Shown here: piece by piece, positions 11,437-20,803 of the stretch | How the letters are laid out: the number at the start of each line of letters is the position of its first letter | Position numbering within the stretch: position 1 is the first letter of the stretch | Assembly (NCBI GenBank): GCA_036269075.1 | Contig: DATASX010000088.1 | Location: 1-64,000, forward strand | DNA: 64,000 nucleotides | Direction of reading: 5' to 3' | DNA from: Sporichthyaceae bacterium | GTDB lineage: Bacteria > Actinomycetota > Actinomycetes > Sporichthyales > Sporichthyaceae | Notes under the pieces: generated by a model | Seen by the model: only the letters and a program-made list of their open reading frames with translations | Databases searched by the model: none | What the model was told of the DNA's origin: nothing | Program-made: the position numbers and the translations under genes

Positions 11437-13011
11437 GTGTCCGACGCCGACGAGCTCGTTGCAGACGTCGCCGTCGTCGGCGCCGGCCACAACGCGCTCG
11501 TCGCCGCCTGCTACCTGGCCCGGGCCGGCCTGCAGGTCGCGGTGTTCGAACGCGACGCGGTACCCGGCGGCGCGGTCTCGACGATCGAACGCTTCCCCGG
11601 GCACCGGGTCGACCGAGGCTCGAGCCTGCACGTCATGGTGCGGCACACCGACCTGATCGAGGATCTCGAACTCGGCGAGTGCGGCCTGCGCTACCTCGAC
11701 GCCGACCCCTGGGGTTACGCGCCCGCGCAGTCCCCCGACGAGCCCGGCATCGTCTTCGCGACCGACCTGGACCGGACGACGGACTCGATCGCCGCGGCCT
11801 GCGGCGCTACGGACGCGGCGGCCTACCGCACGTTGGTCGAGCGGCTGACCCCGTTGACCCGTCGCCTGCTGGCGACCTTCACCGACTCCCCCACGATGTC
11901 GCGGATCGCCCGTAACGCAGGTAATCTGACGATCGATCAGAACCGGCCGGAGACCGCCCGGTGGTTCCTCCAACCGGCCGACCACCTGCTGGACGCCACG
12001 TTTCGCAGCGAGCGATTGAAGGCCGCGCTGGCCTGGTTGGTCTCGCAGTCCGGGCCGCCGGCCCACGAGCCGGGCACCGCCGGGCACCTGATGTGGCTGG
12101 GCCTGCTGCACACCCGGGCCCCGGGCCGACCGATCGGCGGCTCCGGCGAACTGTCCGTGGCGCTGGCCGAGCGACTGCGGCGCAGCGGCGGCAGCCTGCA
12201 CCTGGCCGACCCGGTGAGCGAGGTCCTCGTGCGGGGCGGTCGGGCGGTCGGGGTGCGGACGTCCACCGGTCGCGCGGTGCGTGCCCGGGTCGTGCTCAGC
12301 GGGACCCACGTGCTGACCACCCTCGACCTGCTCGGCACGCCAGCCGCCGACCCGACGCGCCTGCGCATCCGCGTCGGCGACGGGATCGGCGTCGCGGTGC
12401 GCATCGTCACCGTCCGGCTGCCGATCTACCCTGACGCACCGTCAGATGCCTTACGCGGCATGCAGTTGCTCGTCGAGGACCGACGAACCCTGCGGGCCGC
12501 CTACGGTGCCTACCTGGTCGGTGCGGCCCCCCGTGAACCTGCGGTGCTGGCGATGACCCCCACCGCGCTCGACCCGTCGCTGGCACCGGCCGGTGAGCAC
12601 AACCTGACCCTGTGGGCGCAGTGGCATCGCCGCCACCTCGCCGCCGGCATCGACTGGGACGACCTGCGCGAGCAGACCGCCGAGTCGGTCATCGCGCAGG
12701 TCGAGCGGCGCGCCCCGGGTTTCGCCGGCTCGGTCCGGGCCACCCACGTTCAGACGCCGAAGGACCTGGAGCGCGAGCTCGACCTGCGGGGCGGCAACGT
12801 CATGCACGTGGAAATGGCGCTGGACGCGATGTTCCGGCTGCGGCCCGTGCCGGAGTTCGCGCACTACCGCGGTCCAGTCCCCGGCCTCTATCTGACCGGG
12901 GCCTCCACACACCCCGGCGGTGGCGTGTTCGGCGCCTCGGGGCGCAACGCGGCCCGGACGATACTGCGCGACCTGGCTCGCGTCCGGCGCCGCGGCAGCC
13001 GCCGGCAGTGA
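11437..13011 (+). CDS. FAD-dependent oxidoreductase, phytoene-dehydrogenase-related (PYROXD2-like)
   Basis: A 524-residue flavoprotein of the CrtI/COG1233 group. The N-terminal dinucleotide-binding motif reads VVGAGHNALVAACYLARAG, with an ERDAVPGGAV continuation; the GHN variant and the C-terminal HPGGGVFGASGRNAA are more like PYROXD2/RetSat-type proteins than true phytoene desaturase. Substrate unknown. Several starts are possible; the GTG at 11437 fits the homologous N-terminus, and a TTG at 11386 would overlap the preceding stop. It contains a TTA codon near 12454 next to a copy of the dispersed palindrome. Confidence 0.75.
   Translation: MSDADELVADVAVVGAGHNALVAACYLARAGLQVAVFERDAVPGGAVSTIERFPGHRVDRGSSLHVMVRHTDLIEDLELGECGLRYLDADPWGYAPAQSPDEPGIVFATDLDRTTDSIAAACGATDAAAYRTLVERLTPLTRRLLATFTDSPTMSRIARNAGNLTIDQNRPETARWFLQPADHLLDATFRSERLKAALAWLVSQSGPPAHEPGTAGHLMWLGLLHTRAPGRPIGGSGELSVALAERLRRSGGSLHLADPVSEVLVRGGRAVGVRTSTGRAVRARVVLSGTHVLTTLDLLGTPAADPTRLRIRVGDGIGVAVRIVTVRLPIYPDAPSDALRGMQLLVEDRRTLRAAYGAYLVGAAPREPAVLAMTPTALDPSLAPAGEHNLTLWAQWHRRHLAAGIDWDDLREQTAESVIAQVERRAPGFAGSVRATHVQTPKDLERELDLRGGNVMHVEMALDAMFRLRPVPEFAHYRGPVPGLYLTGASTHPGGGVFGASGRNAARTILRDLARVRRRGSRRQ
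12432..12444. repeat. Dispersed palindrome TGAC-N5-GTCA, copy 2
   Basis: CTGACG-CAC-CGTCAG at 12431-12445, inside the FAD oxidoreductase gene. A one-mismatch copy lies at 11927-11939 in the same gene. Confidence 0.8.
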
Positions 13012-13020
13012 TCCTCGCTG

Positions 13021-13110
13021 CCTCGTCAACAGACTCAATCGGCTCCGGAGCCCCCGAGAAGGCTCGCAAGCTCGCTTTCTCGCGCTCCTCTCGCCTTCCT
13101 CGACTGTAGG
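13021..13110 (+). repeat. Dispersed ~90-bp intergenic element, copy B1
   Basis: This stretch aligns with 47895-47980 over its whole length: both have TCAACAG near the start, GGCTCGC repeats, TCTCGCGCT and CTCTCGCCT in the middle, and end TCGACTGTAGG. In the second copy the two ends are partly inverted repeats. It occupies the gap between two genes and encodes nothing evident. Confidence 0.7.
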
Positions 13111-13138
13111 GTCGGCCTCAGCGATTGGGGGATGCGCC

Positions 13139-13888
13139 GTGACCGTGATCTACCCACCGGGAACGCCGTGCTGGTTGGACCTGACCTGCCAGGTCCAGTC
13201 GAAGGCGGCGGACTTCTACGAGGGCCTGTTCGGCTGGCGGGTCCGCGACGACTACGCGGACGGCTTCGCGAACTTCGCCGTCGGCGAGGAGCGGGTGGCC
13301 GGGATCGGACCCTCCGGAGAGCGACCGGCCAGCTGGAACGTCTACCTCTGCGTCGCGAACCTCGAGCAGACCCTGGCCGACGTGGTGGAGTTCGGCGGTA
13401 TGGCCCTGGTGCGGCCGGTCGACCTCGGTAGCGACGGCCGGGGCGCCGCCGCACAAGACCCGACCGGGGCGGTGTTCTCGTTGTGGGAGCCGCGTGGATT
13501 CACCGGCGCCTCCCTCACCGACGTCCCGAACAGCTGGTGCTGGACCGAGTTGATCACCCCTGACGTCGACACCGCCGCGCAGTTCTACGCGAACGTGTTC
13601 GGCTGGGTCGTCGACCTGCAGTCGATCGGCGAGTTCAGCTACGCGCTGGCCCGACTGAACGGCATCGGCGTCGCCGGGATGGTCTGCCCCCCGGGCGCGG
13701 TGGAGATCCACCCTGCGTGGACGGTGACATTCGCGGTCGACGACGTCGACGACGCGGTCGCCAAGGCCGTCGAACTCGGCGGCCAGGTGGCGACCCCGGC
13801 TACCGACGTGCCCAACATGGGCCGCTACGCCGCGCTCGGCGGGGTTGCCGGCGAGGCGTTCTCGATCGTCACCCGCACCAGCGCCTGA
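13139..13888 (+). CDS. Two-domain VOC (glyoxalase/bleomycin-resistance fold) protein
   Basis: A 249-residue protein with two tandem VOC domains (about 10-118 and 132-247). Each has the beta-alpha-beta pattern with aromatic 'FYxxLFGW'-type segments: DFYEGLFGWRV in the first, QFYANVFGWVV in the second. Proteins of this kind in actinomycetes are often annotated as hydroxylase-like; no reaction can be assigned. The GTG at 13139 gives the best fit to the family N-terminus (TPCWLDL). The next gene begins only nine bases downstream, suggesting one transcript. Confidence 0.8.
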   Translation: MTVIYPPGTPCWLDLTCQVQSKAADFYEGLFGWRVRDDYADGFANFAVGEERVAGIGPSGERPASWNVYLCVANLEQTLADVVEFGGMALVRPVDLGSDGRGAAAQDPTGAVFSLWEPRGFTGASLTDVPNSWCWTELITPDVDTAAQFYANVFGWVVDLQSIGEFSYALARLNGIGVAGMVCPPGAVEIHPAWTVTFAVDDVDDAVAKAVELGGQVATPATDVPNMGRYAALGGVAGEAFSIVTRTSA

Positions 13889-13897
13889 GGGCGATCC

Positions 13898-15232
13898 TTG
13901 GCCCGGGTGCTCGTCGTCGGCGCCGGGTTGTCCGGGCTGGCGGTCGCCGCTCGACTGGCCCGGCTGCGCCATGAGGTCACAGTGCTGGAAAGAACTTCCG
14001 GCCCGGGCGGTGCGGCCGGGCGGCTGGAGCGCGACGGGTTCGGGTTCGACCTCGGGCCGAGCCTGGTCCACCTGCCGGCCGCCTACCGCGACCTGTTCGT
14101 GAAGACCGGCAAGAACGCCCCGCTGGAGAGCCTTCTCGAACTGCGTCCGGTCCCCACCGCGGTGCGCTGGGAGTTTGCCGACGGCACCTCGGTCGATCTG
14201 CCCAACGCCTCCCGCGCGGGCACGATGGATGCGTTGAGCGCAGCTCTCGGCGCATCCGCGGCGGATCAGTGGGACCGGTTCATCGCGACCGGCGATGAGG
14301 TGTGGGCCCAGTTCCGGCAAGGCTTCCTGGCCGGCCCGCTGCCCCCGGCGCAGGGCTGGCGGGCCGGGCGGGCCGGGCGGGCCGCGCACGCGACACTGCA
14401 CCCGGCCAAGTCCTACGCCGATCTGATGGATCGTCATCTGAAGGATCAACGACTGCGCCAGGCGGGCGGCTCGTACCTGCGCCGGCTCGGGTCCGACCCG
14501 GACCGGGCACCGGCCACCGCCGTGCTCTGGCCCTGGCTCGAGCAGACCTTCGGAGCCTGGGAAGTGGTCGGCGGGATCGGCGTCCTGGTCGACGCGATCG
14601 CCGAGCGGGCGCGCCTGCGCGGAGCCGAACTGCGTTACGACACCGAGGTGATCGGCATCGACACCGCCGACGGCGCGGTCCGTGGGGTGCGGACCGCTGA
14701 CGGAACCACACTGCCCGCGGACGTCGTGGTTGCCGCGGTGGACGACGTCGCCGTGGACCGCTGGTGCTCCGGGTCGGTGCCCACACCAGGCGAGCGCTCC
14801 GACTCGGCCGTCGTGCTGCTGCTCGCGTTGCGCGAGGGCCCCGCCGTACCCAACATCGTCTCGTTCCCCGCCGAGCCGAGGAGCTCCGACCCGACTTTGT
14901 TCCTCAGCCCCGCGCAGGCGCCGGAGGGCAACACCGGTTTGACGGTGATCGCGCCCGGCGCCCGGCAGGCCACAGCAATCATCGGTGTGCTGGATGCCCG
15001 CGGCCACCAGATCTCCGAACGCCTGCTCTGGCACGAGATCCGCCAGTCCGCCGCAATGGTGGGACCGGCCGTGCACGGGCGGGATGCCTTACGACGAGCG
15101 CCGAACGCCACCACCGTGAGCGGTCTGTTCCACGTCGGCTCCGCCGCACATCCCGGCCCCGGGGTGGATCTGGCGCCGTTGGGCGGCGCGCTGGTCGCCG
15201 AGTACCTGGGTCGGGCCCGGCCCGGCAACTGA
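13898..15232 (+). CDS. FAD-dependent desaturase/amine-oxidase-type oxidoreductase (CrtI-like)
   Basis: A 444-residue flavoprotein with VVGAGLSGLAVAARLARL at the N-terminus, the GFDLGPSLVHLP segment equivalent to the CrtI 'DtGPt' region, and a C-terminal HVGSAAHPGPGVDLA FAD-binding signature. It is one of three such genes within 7 kb. It may act on a carotenoid end group or intermediate, but this is inference from neighbourhood. The start is a TTG at 13898; a GTG at 13907 is nearly equivalent. A 9-bp repeat (GGCGGGCCG, three units near 14359-14386) encodes an RAG-RAG-RAA run. Confidence 0.75.
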   Translation: MARVLVVGAGLSGLAVAARLARLRHEVTVLERTSGPGGAAGRLERDGFGFDLGPSLVHLPAAYRDLFVKTGKNAPLESLLELRPVPTAVRWEFADGTSVDLPNASRAGTMDALSAALGASAADQWDRFIATGDEVWAQFRQGFLAGPLPPAQGWRAGRAGRAAHATLHPAKSYADLMDRHLKDQRLRQAGGSYLRRLGSDPDRAPATAVLWPWLEQTFGAWEVVGGIGVLVDAIAERARLRGAELRYDTEVIGIDTADGAVRGVRTADGTTLPADVVVAAVDDVAVDRWCSGSVPTPGERSDSAVVLLLALREGPAVPNIVSFPAEPRSSDPTLFLSPAQAPEGNTGLTVIAPGARQATAIIGVLDARGHQISERLLWHEIRQSAAMVGPAVHGRDALRRAPNATTVSGLFHVGSAAHPGPGVDLAPLGGALVAEYLGRARPGN

Positions 15233-15246
15233 GCCGTTAACGGCGG

Positions 15247-15290
15247 ACGTCGCAGCTGTCGAGGGTGCACCCCCTCGGCAACTGCGACGT
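15247..15290. terminator. Long stem-loop between convergent genes
   Basis: Arms of 19 bp (15247-15265 and 15272-15290) pair with two mismatches around the loop TGCACC. It lies 15 bp past the stop of the CrtI-like gene and before the converging metF, where a bidirectional terminator would be expected. No T-tract follows, as is usual in such genomes. Confidence 0.55.
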
Positions 15291-15537
15291 ACCTGGCCCT
15301 GACAGACCCTCGGAACTTTCCCCGTAACCGTTTGCGTGAGCGGTACGCGCCCGGTAGTTCGAGTTCCGTTAGGAGTTCCGTGTCCTCGCGACCCCGCCGG
15401 AAGTGGGGCGCCCGTAACTCCGTGACTAAAGAATGCCTGGCCCGAGCGGATTTCCCATCGAACGAATCGCTCGAGGCGTGTCGTACATTCGGACGATCTC
15501 GCCCGTGAAGAGCCTGTGTACGCGATTCAGAAGGGCT
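15291..15537. other. Non-coding remainder of a 305-bp convergent gap
   Basis: Apart from the stem-loop just before it, I see no coding signal, tRNA or operator here. The stretch repeats GAGTTCCGT-like words (15362, 15372) but no stable structure was recognised. Confidence 0.4.
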
Positions 15538-16494
15538 TCAGGGGCCGGCCGGACCCGCCCGGTGGCGCGGGGCCCGGCGCGGGGCCAGGCCGAGGTTCTC
15601 GTAGATCTCCAGGGTCGCCGTCGACCGGTTCAGTGTGTAGAAGTGCAGGCCGGGCGCGCCACCGTCGAGCAGTCGCGCGCACAACTCGGAGGCGACTTCC
15701 ACGCCGATCCGGCGCACCTGCGCCGGGCGATCCGCCACCGCGTGCAGTCGTTCGGCCAGATCCGCCGGGAACACCGCCCCGGACAGCTTCGCGAATCGCT
15801 CGATCTGCGACACGTTCGTGACCGGCATGATTCCCGGCAGGATCGGGATGGTGCAGCCGTGCGTAGCGGCGCGCTCGACGAGCCGGAAGTAGTCGTCGGC
15901 GTCGAAGAAGAACTGGGTGACCGCGAAATCCGCGCCGGCCGCGGCCTTCGCCGCCAGATACTTCGCGTCGGAGTCCAGGTCGCGCGACTCCGGGTGGCCC
16001 TCCGGGAACGCCGCGACCCCGACGCAGAACCCGCCGAGTTCACGCAGCAGGCGGACGAGTTCATCGGCATGCTCCAGGCCTTCCGGATGCGCCTCCCACG
16101 CCGTTCCCAGCCCGCCGGGCGGGTCGCCGCGCAGGGCGAGCACGTTGCGGATGCCCGCGGCGGCGAATCCGCCGATCACCGAGCGCAGTTCCGCGCGCGA
16201 GGAGCCCACGCAGGTCAGGTGGCCGACCGCGGTCAGCGTGGTCTCGGTGCCGATGTTCTCCACGATCCGCAGGGTGCGATCGCGGGTCGACCCGCCCGCA
16301 CCGTAGGTCACCGAGACAAAGGTCGGGGCCAGCGGCTCCAGGCGGCGGATCGCCTCCCAGAGCGCCTTCTCGCCCTCGTCGTTGGCCGGCGGGAAGAACT
16401 CGAACGAGTACGACCGGCCCCCGGAGGCAAGCAGATCGCGCAGCGTCGCGCCCAGTCCGTCCCCACCGGAAGCGGTCGGATTTGCGCTAGTCAT
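15538..16494 (-). CDS. metF: 5,10-methylenetetrahydrofolate reductase
   Basis: FAD enzyme reducing methylene-THF to methyl-THF for methionine synthesis. The 318-residue product shows [13 protein letters not shown] near residue 30, [15 protein letters not shown], the LRGDPP loop, and the [15 protein letters not shown] segment, all classical. It converges on the CrtI-like gene and diverges from crtI with about 80 bp between starts. metF next to isoprenoid genes is a recurrent actinobacterial arrangement, but here no polyprenyl synthase is present. No SAM or B12 riboswitch was seen in the short leader. Confidence 0.96.
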   Translation of the reverse strand: MTSANPTASGGDGLGATLRDLLASGGRSYSFEFFPPANDEGEKALWEAIRRLEPLAPTFVSVTYGAGGSTRDRTLRIVENIGTETTLTAVGHLTCVGSSRAELRSVIGGFAAAGIRNVLALRGDPPGGLGTAWEAHPEGLEHADELVRLLRELGGFCVGVAAFPEGHPESRDLDSDAKYLAAKAAAGADFAVTQFFFDADDYFRLVERAATHGCTIPILPGIMPVTNVSQIERFAKLSGAVFPADLAERLHAVADRPAQVRRIGVEVASELCARLLDGGAPGLHFYTLNRSTATLEIYENLGLAPRRAPRHRAGPAGP

Positions 16495-16572
16495 AGTTTT
16501 GGAGCTTAGAGGGTTACGCGGACCGTGCCGTGGCGTTGCGGCCGAGCGTGGGACCAATCGGACAGGGGTGCC

Positions 16573-18087
16573 GTGGGGTTGCGCCGGGTCGATGGACCGA
16601 CTGACCGCGTTGTCGTGATCGGCGCGGGCCTGTCCGGGCTGTCCGCCGCACTGCGCCTGGCCGGCGCGGGTCGGTCGGTCGTACTGCTGGAACAGGCGGC
16701 GGTGCCCGGCGGCCGGGCCGGCGTGCTGCGACTGGACGGATACACCTACGACACCGGGCCGACCGTGCTGACGATGCCCGATCTGCTCGCCGACGCGCTG
16801 GACTGCGTAGGCGAGCGACTGCGCGACTGGCTGCACCTGGATCGCCTCGACCCGGCCTACCGGGCGCGCTTCGCCGACGGTTCGACGCTCGACGTCCACG
16901 CCGACCCGACGCGGATGGCCGACGCGGTTGCCGAGTTCGCCGGGCCTGCCGCGGCGGCCGGTTACCGGGATCTGATCGCCTGGACGGCGCGGCTGTACCG
17001 GGCCCAGATGCGCAGCTTCATCGACCGCAATCTGGACTCGCCGCTGGCCCTGCTCACCCCGGACCTGGCCCGCTTGATCGCCGCGGGCGGGTTCGGTCGT
17101 CTCGAACCCGCCGTGCACCGCCGGTTGCCCGATCCTCGACTGCGGCGGCTGTTCACGTTCCAGTCGATGTACGCGGGCCTGGCCCCGGCGCAGGCGTTGG
17201 CCGCCTACGGGGTGATCTCGTACATGGACACCGTCGCCGGGGTCTGGTTCCCGCGGGGCGGCATGCACGCGGTCCCGGTCGCGCTGGCCGCCGCCGCGGC
17301 CAAACACGGGGTGCAGGTGCGGTTGTCCACCGAGGTCGTCGGCCTTGAGCGCACCGCCGGTCGGGCCGTCGCGGTGCAGACCGCGGACGGCGACCGGATC
17401 GCCTGTGACGCACTGGTCGTCACCGCGGATCTCCCGGTGGCCTGGGACCGCCTGCTGGGCGGTGCCCCGCGCCGGGTGCGGCGGCTGCGCTACTCGCCAT
17501 CCTGCGCGCTGCTGCTGGCCGGGACAGGGCCCGCGGCACCGGACCGGGTGCACCACGAGATCGACTTCGGTGCGGCCTGGGACCGCACGTTCACCGAACT
17601 GATCGACCGCGGCGAGTTGATGAGCGACCCGTCGTTCCTGGTCAGCACCCCGTCGTTGACGGACCCGGACCTGGCCCCGCCCGGGCGGCACTGCCATTCG
17701 GTGCTGTTCCCGACACCTAATCTGACTGGCCGTCAGAACTGGTCCACCTTGCGCGAGCCCTACCTGGAGCGGGTGGTGACGACGCTGCGGGCGCGCGGAC
17801 GCACCGAGTTCGCGGCCGACTTCGCCCTCGCCGAGTTCGTGACCCCGGACGACTGGGCGCACCGCGGGATGGCGGCCGGCACGCCGTTCGCCGCGGCCCA
17901 CACGTTCTCCCAGACCGGCCCGTTCCGGCCGCCGAACCTGGCCGCGGGCTGGGACAACGTCGTCCTGGCCGGATCGGGTACGGTTCCCGGCGTCGGCATC
18001 CCCTGCGTGCTGGTCTCCGGTCGACTGGCCGCCGAGCGCGTCACCGGGCCCGACCGGCGCTACCACTCGCGCTGCTGGGTCACCTGA
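16573..18087 (+). CDS. crtI: Phytoene desaturase
   Basis: Membrane-associated FAD enzyme that desaturates phytoene towards lycopene. The 504-residue product has [20 protein letters not shown] near residue 13, the [11 protein letters not shown] segment, [11 protein letters not shown] in the middle and the C-terminal [21 protein letters not shown] signature of bacterial CrtI. The GTG at 16573 is preferred; a GTG at 16525 would leave only 30 bp to metF. The crtB gene is two genes downstream on the same strand, so the two steps are encoded together. Confidence 0.9.
   Translation: MGLRRVDGPTDRVVVIGAGLSGLSAALRLAGAGRSVVLLEQAAVPGGRAGVLRLDGYTYDTGPTVLTMPDLLADALDCVGERLRDWLHLDRLDPAYRARFADGSTLDVHADPTRMADAVAEFAGPAAAAGYRDLIAWTARLYRAQMRSFIDRNLDSPLALLTPDLARLIAAGGFGRLEPAVHRRLPDPRLRRLFTFQSMYAGLAPAQALAAYGVISYMDTVAGVWFPRGGMHAVPVALAAAAAKHGVQVRLSTEVVGLERTAGRAVAVQTADGDRIACDALVVTADLPVAWDRLLGGAPRRVRRLRYSPSCALLLAGTGPAAPDRVHHEIDFGAAWDRTFTELIDRGELMSDPSFLVSTPSLTDPDLAPPGRHCHSVLFPTPNLTGRQNWSTLREPYLERVVTTLRARGRTEFAADFALAEFVTPDDWAHRGMAAGTPFAAAHTFSQTGPFRPPNLAAGWDNVVLAGSGTVPGVGIPCVLVSGRLAAERVTGPDRRYHSRCWVT
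17723..17735. repeat. Dispersed palindrome TGAC-N5-GTCA, copy 3
   Basis: CTGACT-GGC-CGTCAG at 17722-17736, inside crtI; outer five pairs perfect, the innermost pair mismatched. Confidence 0.7.
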
Positions 18088-18133
18088 GCCGGTTAGGCTG
18101 GCCGACGACAACGGCAGCAGCAGGGAGACGGCG

Positions 18134-18376
18134 ATGGCGCAGGACACCGAACCGACTGCGGAGTCGGAGTCGGCCCCCGAGGAAGCCCCCGCGGAAGAGG
18201 CTGTCGACGTCTTCGCCGGCGACGACCCGAAGGCGAAGTTCCGCGAGGCCCTGGCCCGTAAGCACGGCGGGGGCGGCAAGGGCGAGGCTGCCGGCGGGCC
18301 GGCGTCGAAGGTCGGCGGCTCGGCGCACGGCCCGGCCAAGGCGCAACGGACGTTTCGCCGCAAGAGCGGCGGCTGA
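18134..18376 (+). CDS. DUF5302 family small protein
   Basis: An 80-residue, charged, probably disordered protein. It has an acidic N-terminal half, a [11 protein letters not shown] helix near residue 33, a glycine-rich linker and the basic C-terminus RTFRRKSGG, which is the hallmark of the actinobacterial DUF5302 family. Function unknown. Its stop overlaps the crtB ATG (TGATG), so it is probably co-translated with the carotenoid genes, though the family is not restricted to them. Confidence 0.8.
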   Translation: MAQDTEPTAESESAPEEAPAEEAVDVFAGDDPKAKFREALARKHGGGGKGEAAGGPASKVGGSAHGPAKAQRTFRRKSGG

Positions 18377-19383
18377 TGCTGCCGCCGGACACCTGCCTGG
18401 ACGCCGCCGGGATCTACGACCCAGACCTGCGGGCCTCGTTCCGGGCCTGTCGGTCCCTGCACGCCCGCCATGGCCGGACGTACTACCTCGCCACGAACCT
18501 GCTCCCGCCGGCGCGCCGGCCCTGGGTGTGGGCGCTCTACGGCTTCGCCCGGGCGACCGACGAGATCGTCGACGACCTCGCGGTCGCCGACTCCCCCGCG
18601 CAACGTCGCGCACGCCTCGAGGCCTGGACCGCGACCCGGGTCGCCGAGTTGCAAGCCGGGCGCAGCACGCACCCGGTGGGCCGGGCGATGGTGCACACCG
18701 TTCGCACCTGGGACATCCCGCTCGAGCACGTGACCGCGTTCCTGGACGCGATGGCCACCGACCTGACGGTCCATCAGTACGACACGTTCGACGACCTGCT
18801 CGGCTACATGCACGGTTCGGCGGCGGTGATCGGTCTGCAGATGCTGCCCATCCTCGGAACGCAGCACCCGGACGCGGGCAACGCCGCGCAGGCGCTGGGA
18901 ATCGCGTTCCAGTTGACCAACTTCATCCGCGACGTCGGCGAGGACCTCGTCCGGGGCCGGTTGTACCTGCCCGGTGAGGACCTCGCCCGGTTCGCCGTCA
19001 CCCGCACCGATCTGGAGCGCGGCGAGGTTACCCCACGGGTCCGGGAGCTGATCCGGTTCCAGATCGCCCGTGCCCGGTCCTGGTACGACCTCGCGCGCCC
19101 CGGCATCGCGATGCTGCACCCGTCCAGCCGGGAGTGCATCGGCGCCGCCCACGGGCTGTACGCCGGAATCCTCGACGCGGTCGAGCGCAGCGACTACCAG
19201 GTGCTGCGGGCGCGCGCGACCGTCGGCACGGTCACCCGGGTCCGGGTCGGGCTCTCCGCCTACCGTCGGGCCCGCCGGTCCTGGCCCGCCCCCGACACGT
19301 TGCGCCTGCCGAAGGTGTCCCAGCACAGCAACGTCCACAGCACGAGTGCGAAGCCGAACAGCAGGTCCTCCACCGGCGCGTAG
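18376..19383 (+). CDS. crtB: Phytoene synthase
   Basis: Condenses two geranylgeranyl diphosphates to phytoene. The 335-residue product carries both aspartate-rich metal-binding motifs: TDEIVDD at residues 61-67 and RDVGED near 188-193, followed by GRLYLP. It sits between DUF5302 and the convergent lycopene cyclase genes. The last 40 codons overlap crtYd on the other strand; after RRSWPAP the residues are low in conservation and look like antisense-encoded tail, so the ancestral stop may have been lost. Confidence 0.92.
   Translation: MLPPDTCLDAAGIYDPDLRASFRACRSLHARHGRTYYLATNLLPPARRPWVWALYGFARATDEIVDDLAVADSPAQRRARLEAWTATRVAELQAGRSTHPVGRAMVHTVRTWDIPLEHVTAFLDAMATDLTVHQYDTFDDLLGYMHGSAAVIGLQMLPILGTQHPDAGNAAQALGIAFQLTNFIRDVGEDLVRGRLYLPGEDLARFAVTRTDLERGEVTPRVRELIRFQIARARSWYDLARPGIAMLHPSSRECIGAAHGLYAGILDAVERSDYQVLRARATVGTVTRVRVGLSAYRRARRSWPAPDTLRLPKVSQHSNVHSTSAKPNSRSSTGA
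18764..18776. repeat. Dispersed palindrome, one-mismatch copy in crtB
   Basis: CTGACG-GTC-CATCAG at 18763-18777; one arm base differs from the consensus CGTCAG. Confidence 0.5.
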
Positions 19384-19616
19384 CCAACTCGTCCGGCGCC
19401 GAGCAGGTGCGGCGTCGTGCTCCCGAGCACCGCCCGCGCGCTGTAGGTGACGATCCGTCGCCCGGTCAGCCACCCGTTCGTGAGCAACTGGAAGAACAGC
19501 ACGATCGCGTAGGAGATCCAGAACTCCCGGCGCAGCACCAGGCGGCTGCGCGGCACGGCCAGATCGAGCCCCAGGACCGCCACCACGGCGAGCACCGCCC
19601 AGGCCGTGTACGTCAC
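19260..19616 (-). CDS. crtYd: Lycopene cyclase subunit, C-terminal-type domain
   Basis: Second half of the heterodimeric lycopene cyclase found in actinobacteria. The 118-residue product has three hydrophobic segments; the family pattern of this domain is seen in [20 protein letters not shown] and the [19 protein letters not shown] stretch, including the PxE(E/D) acidic motif thought to be catalytic. The GTG start overlaps the crtYc stop (GTGA), so the two subunits are coupled. Its 3' end overlaps crtB by 124 nt tail to tail. Confidence 0.88.
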   Translation of the reverse strand: MTYTAWAVLAVVAVLGLDLAVPRSRLVLRREFWISYAIVLFFQLLTNGWLTGRRIVTYSARAVLGSTTPHLLGAGRVGYAPVEDLLFGFALVLWTLLCWDTFGRRNVSGAGQDRRARR

Positions 19617-19945
19617 CGCGGCGGCCCGGTCAGGTCGGCCCGAGCCCTCAGCGCCCGGACCGCCTCCACCGTCAGGATGATCGCCAACGGGATCACCACG
19701 AAGAACCCGAGCTCCTCCACCGGCAGCCCGAACACCCGGGGCGGCAGGGTCTGCGCCGGGTCGAAACGCCACTGCCGGTGCTCGGTGGCCAGCGCATCCC
19801 AGAGCACGAACGGGGCACCGGCTGCCAGCAGGGTCGCCACCAGGCGCACGGGCCGGCGCAGCACGCGTACCCCGCGCAGAAGCTCCAGCGGGAGCGTTGC
19901 GAGCAGGCAGGCACCCAGGACGACCAGGTAGGAGAGGTGACGCAC
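19613..19945 (-). CDS. crtYc: Lycopene cyclase subunit, N-terminal-type domain
   Basis: First half of the heterodimeric lycopene cyclase. The 110-residue membrane protein begins [19 protein letters not shown] and contains the acidic motif in [18 protein letters not shown], matching the same PxEE pattern as its partner. Which ring type is formed cannot be read from sequence. It is 200 bp downstream of thiE on the same strand; the intervening DNA includes a small perfect palindrome (TGTCCC-GA-GGGACA at 19992-20005) that could be part of its promoter. Confidence 0.9.
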   Translation of the reverse strand: MRHLSYLVVLGACLLATLPLELLRGVRVLRRPVRLVATLLAAGAPFVLWDALATEHRQWRFDPAQTLPPRVFGLPVEELGFFVVIPLAIILTVEAVRALRARADLTGPPR

Positions 19946-20136
19946 GGCCCAATTTTGTGGCGCCGCCGGCGGTACCGAACGGGCGGGGCCGTGTCCCGAG
20001 GGACAAAGCCCCGCCCGCCGGCTCCGGGCGGACTCTCGGGGAACCGGCCCGAAGACGGGGCGAACCCCGCCACGAAGAACGCTACTGACGTCGTTGCGCG
20101 GCCGCGGGGACTTTGCCCAACCGTGGAACCGTAATA

Positions 20137-20149
20137 TGACGCCCAGTCA
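20137..20149. repeat. Dispersed palindrome TGAC-N5-GTCA, copy 4
   Basis: TGACG-CCC-AGTCA overlapping the thiE stop codon; the G/A inner pair is mismatched. Confidence 0.7.
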
Positions 20150-20800
20150 GATTTGAGTGATCGTCTTCTCAGCAAGACGTTTCGACAACTCGGCGGCGGC
20201 GGCGCCCGGATCGTCCGCGTCCGTGATGGCCCGAACCACCACCACTCGGGCGGCACCGGTCGCCAGCACCTCGTCCAATCGGTCCAGGTCGATCCCGCCA
20301 ATCGCGAACCAGGGCCGGCGGGAGCGCGCAGCGGCGTACCGGAGCAGGTCGAGGCCGGGGGCCGGACGGCCCGGTTTGGTCGGAGTCGGCCAGGTCGGTC
20401 CCACGCAGAAGTAGTCGACCCCCGGCTCGGACTCGGCCTCGTCGACCTGGTCCGGATCGTGCGTGGAGCGCCCGATCAGGGGCGCCGAACCGATCAGGTA
20501 CCGGGCATCGGGTACCGGCAGGTCGTCCTGGCCCAGGTGCAGCACGTCGGCCCGGGAGGCGTAGGCGAGATCGGCGCGGTCGTTCACCGCGAACAGCGCG
20601 CCGTGCCGGGCGGCGGCATCGGCAAGGATCTCCAACGCGGCCAGTTCGGCGCGGGCCTCCAGGCCCTTCTGCCGCAACTGGATCATGTCGACCCCGCCCG
20701 CCAGGACCGCGTCGGCGAACTCGGCAAGATCGCCCTGCCGTTCCCGGGCATCGGTGCACAGGTAAAGCCGGGCCGTGGCCAGCCGGGAACGGAGATCCAT
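20147..20800 (-). CDS. thiE: Thiamine phosphate synthase
   Basis: Joins the pyrimidine and thiazole phosphates to make thiamine phosphate. The 217-residue TIM-barrel product has MIQLRQKG near residue 39, [13 protein letters not shown] near 69, [10 protein letters not shown] near 91, IGRSTHD, and the C-terminal WFAIGGID phosphate loop. It starts three bases after the Rv2175c homologue ends, so they form a two-gene transcript divergent from thiO. No TPP riboswitch was found before either thi operon. Confidence 0.95.
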   Translation of the reverse strand: MDLRSRLATARLYLCTDARERQGDLAEFADAVLAGGVDMIQLRQKGLEARAELAALEILADAAARHGALFAVNDRADLAYASRADVLHLGQDDLPVPDARYLIGSAPLIGRSTHDPDQVDEAESEPGVDYFCVGPTWPTPTKPGRPAPGLDLLRYAAARSRRPWFAIGGIDLDRLDEVLATGAARVVVVRAITDADDPGAAAAELSKRLAEKTITQI

Positions 20801-20803
20801 CTC

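Noticed and set aside
15538-19473. Very long open frame on the minus strand through the carotenoid region
   Set aside because: Only the last 318 codons (metF) have family similarity; the rest is antisense to crtI and crtB with proline/arginine-rich composition typical of high-GC shadow frames.
20110-20126. Half-site similar to a DosR box (GGGGACTTTGCCC) upstream of crtYc
   Set aside because: Only one half matches the consensus; spacing to a second half is wrong by about two bases.
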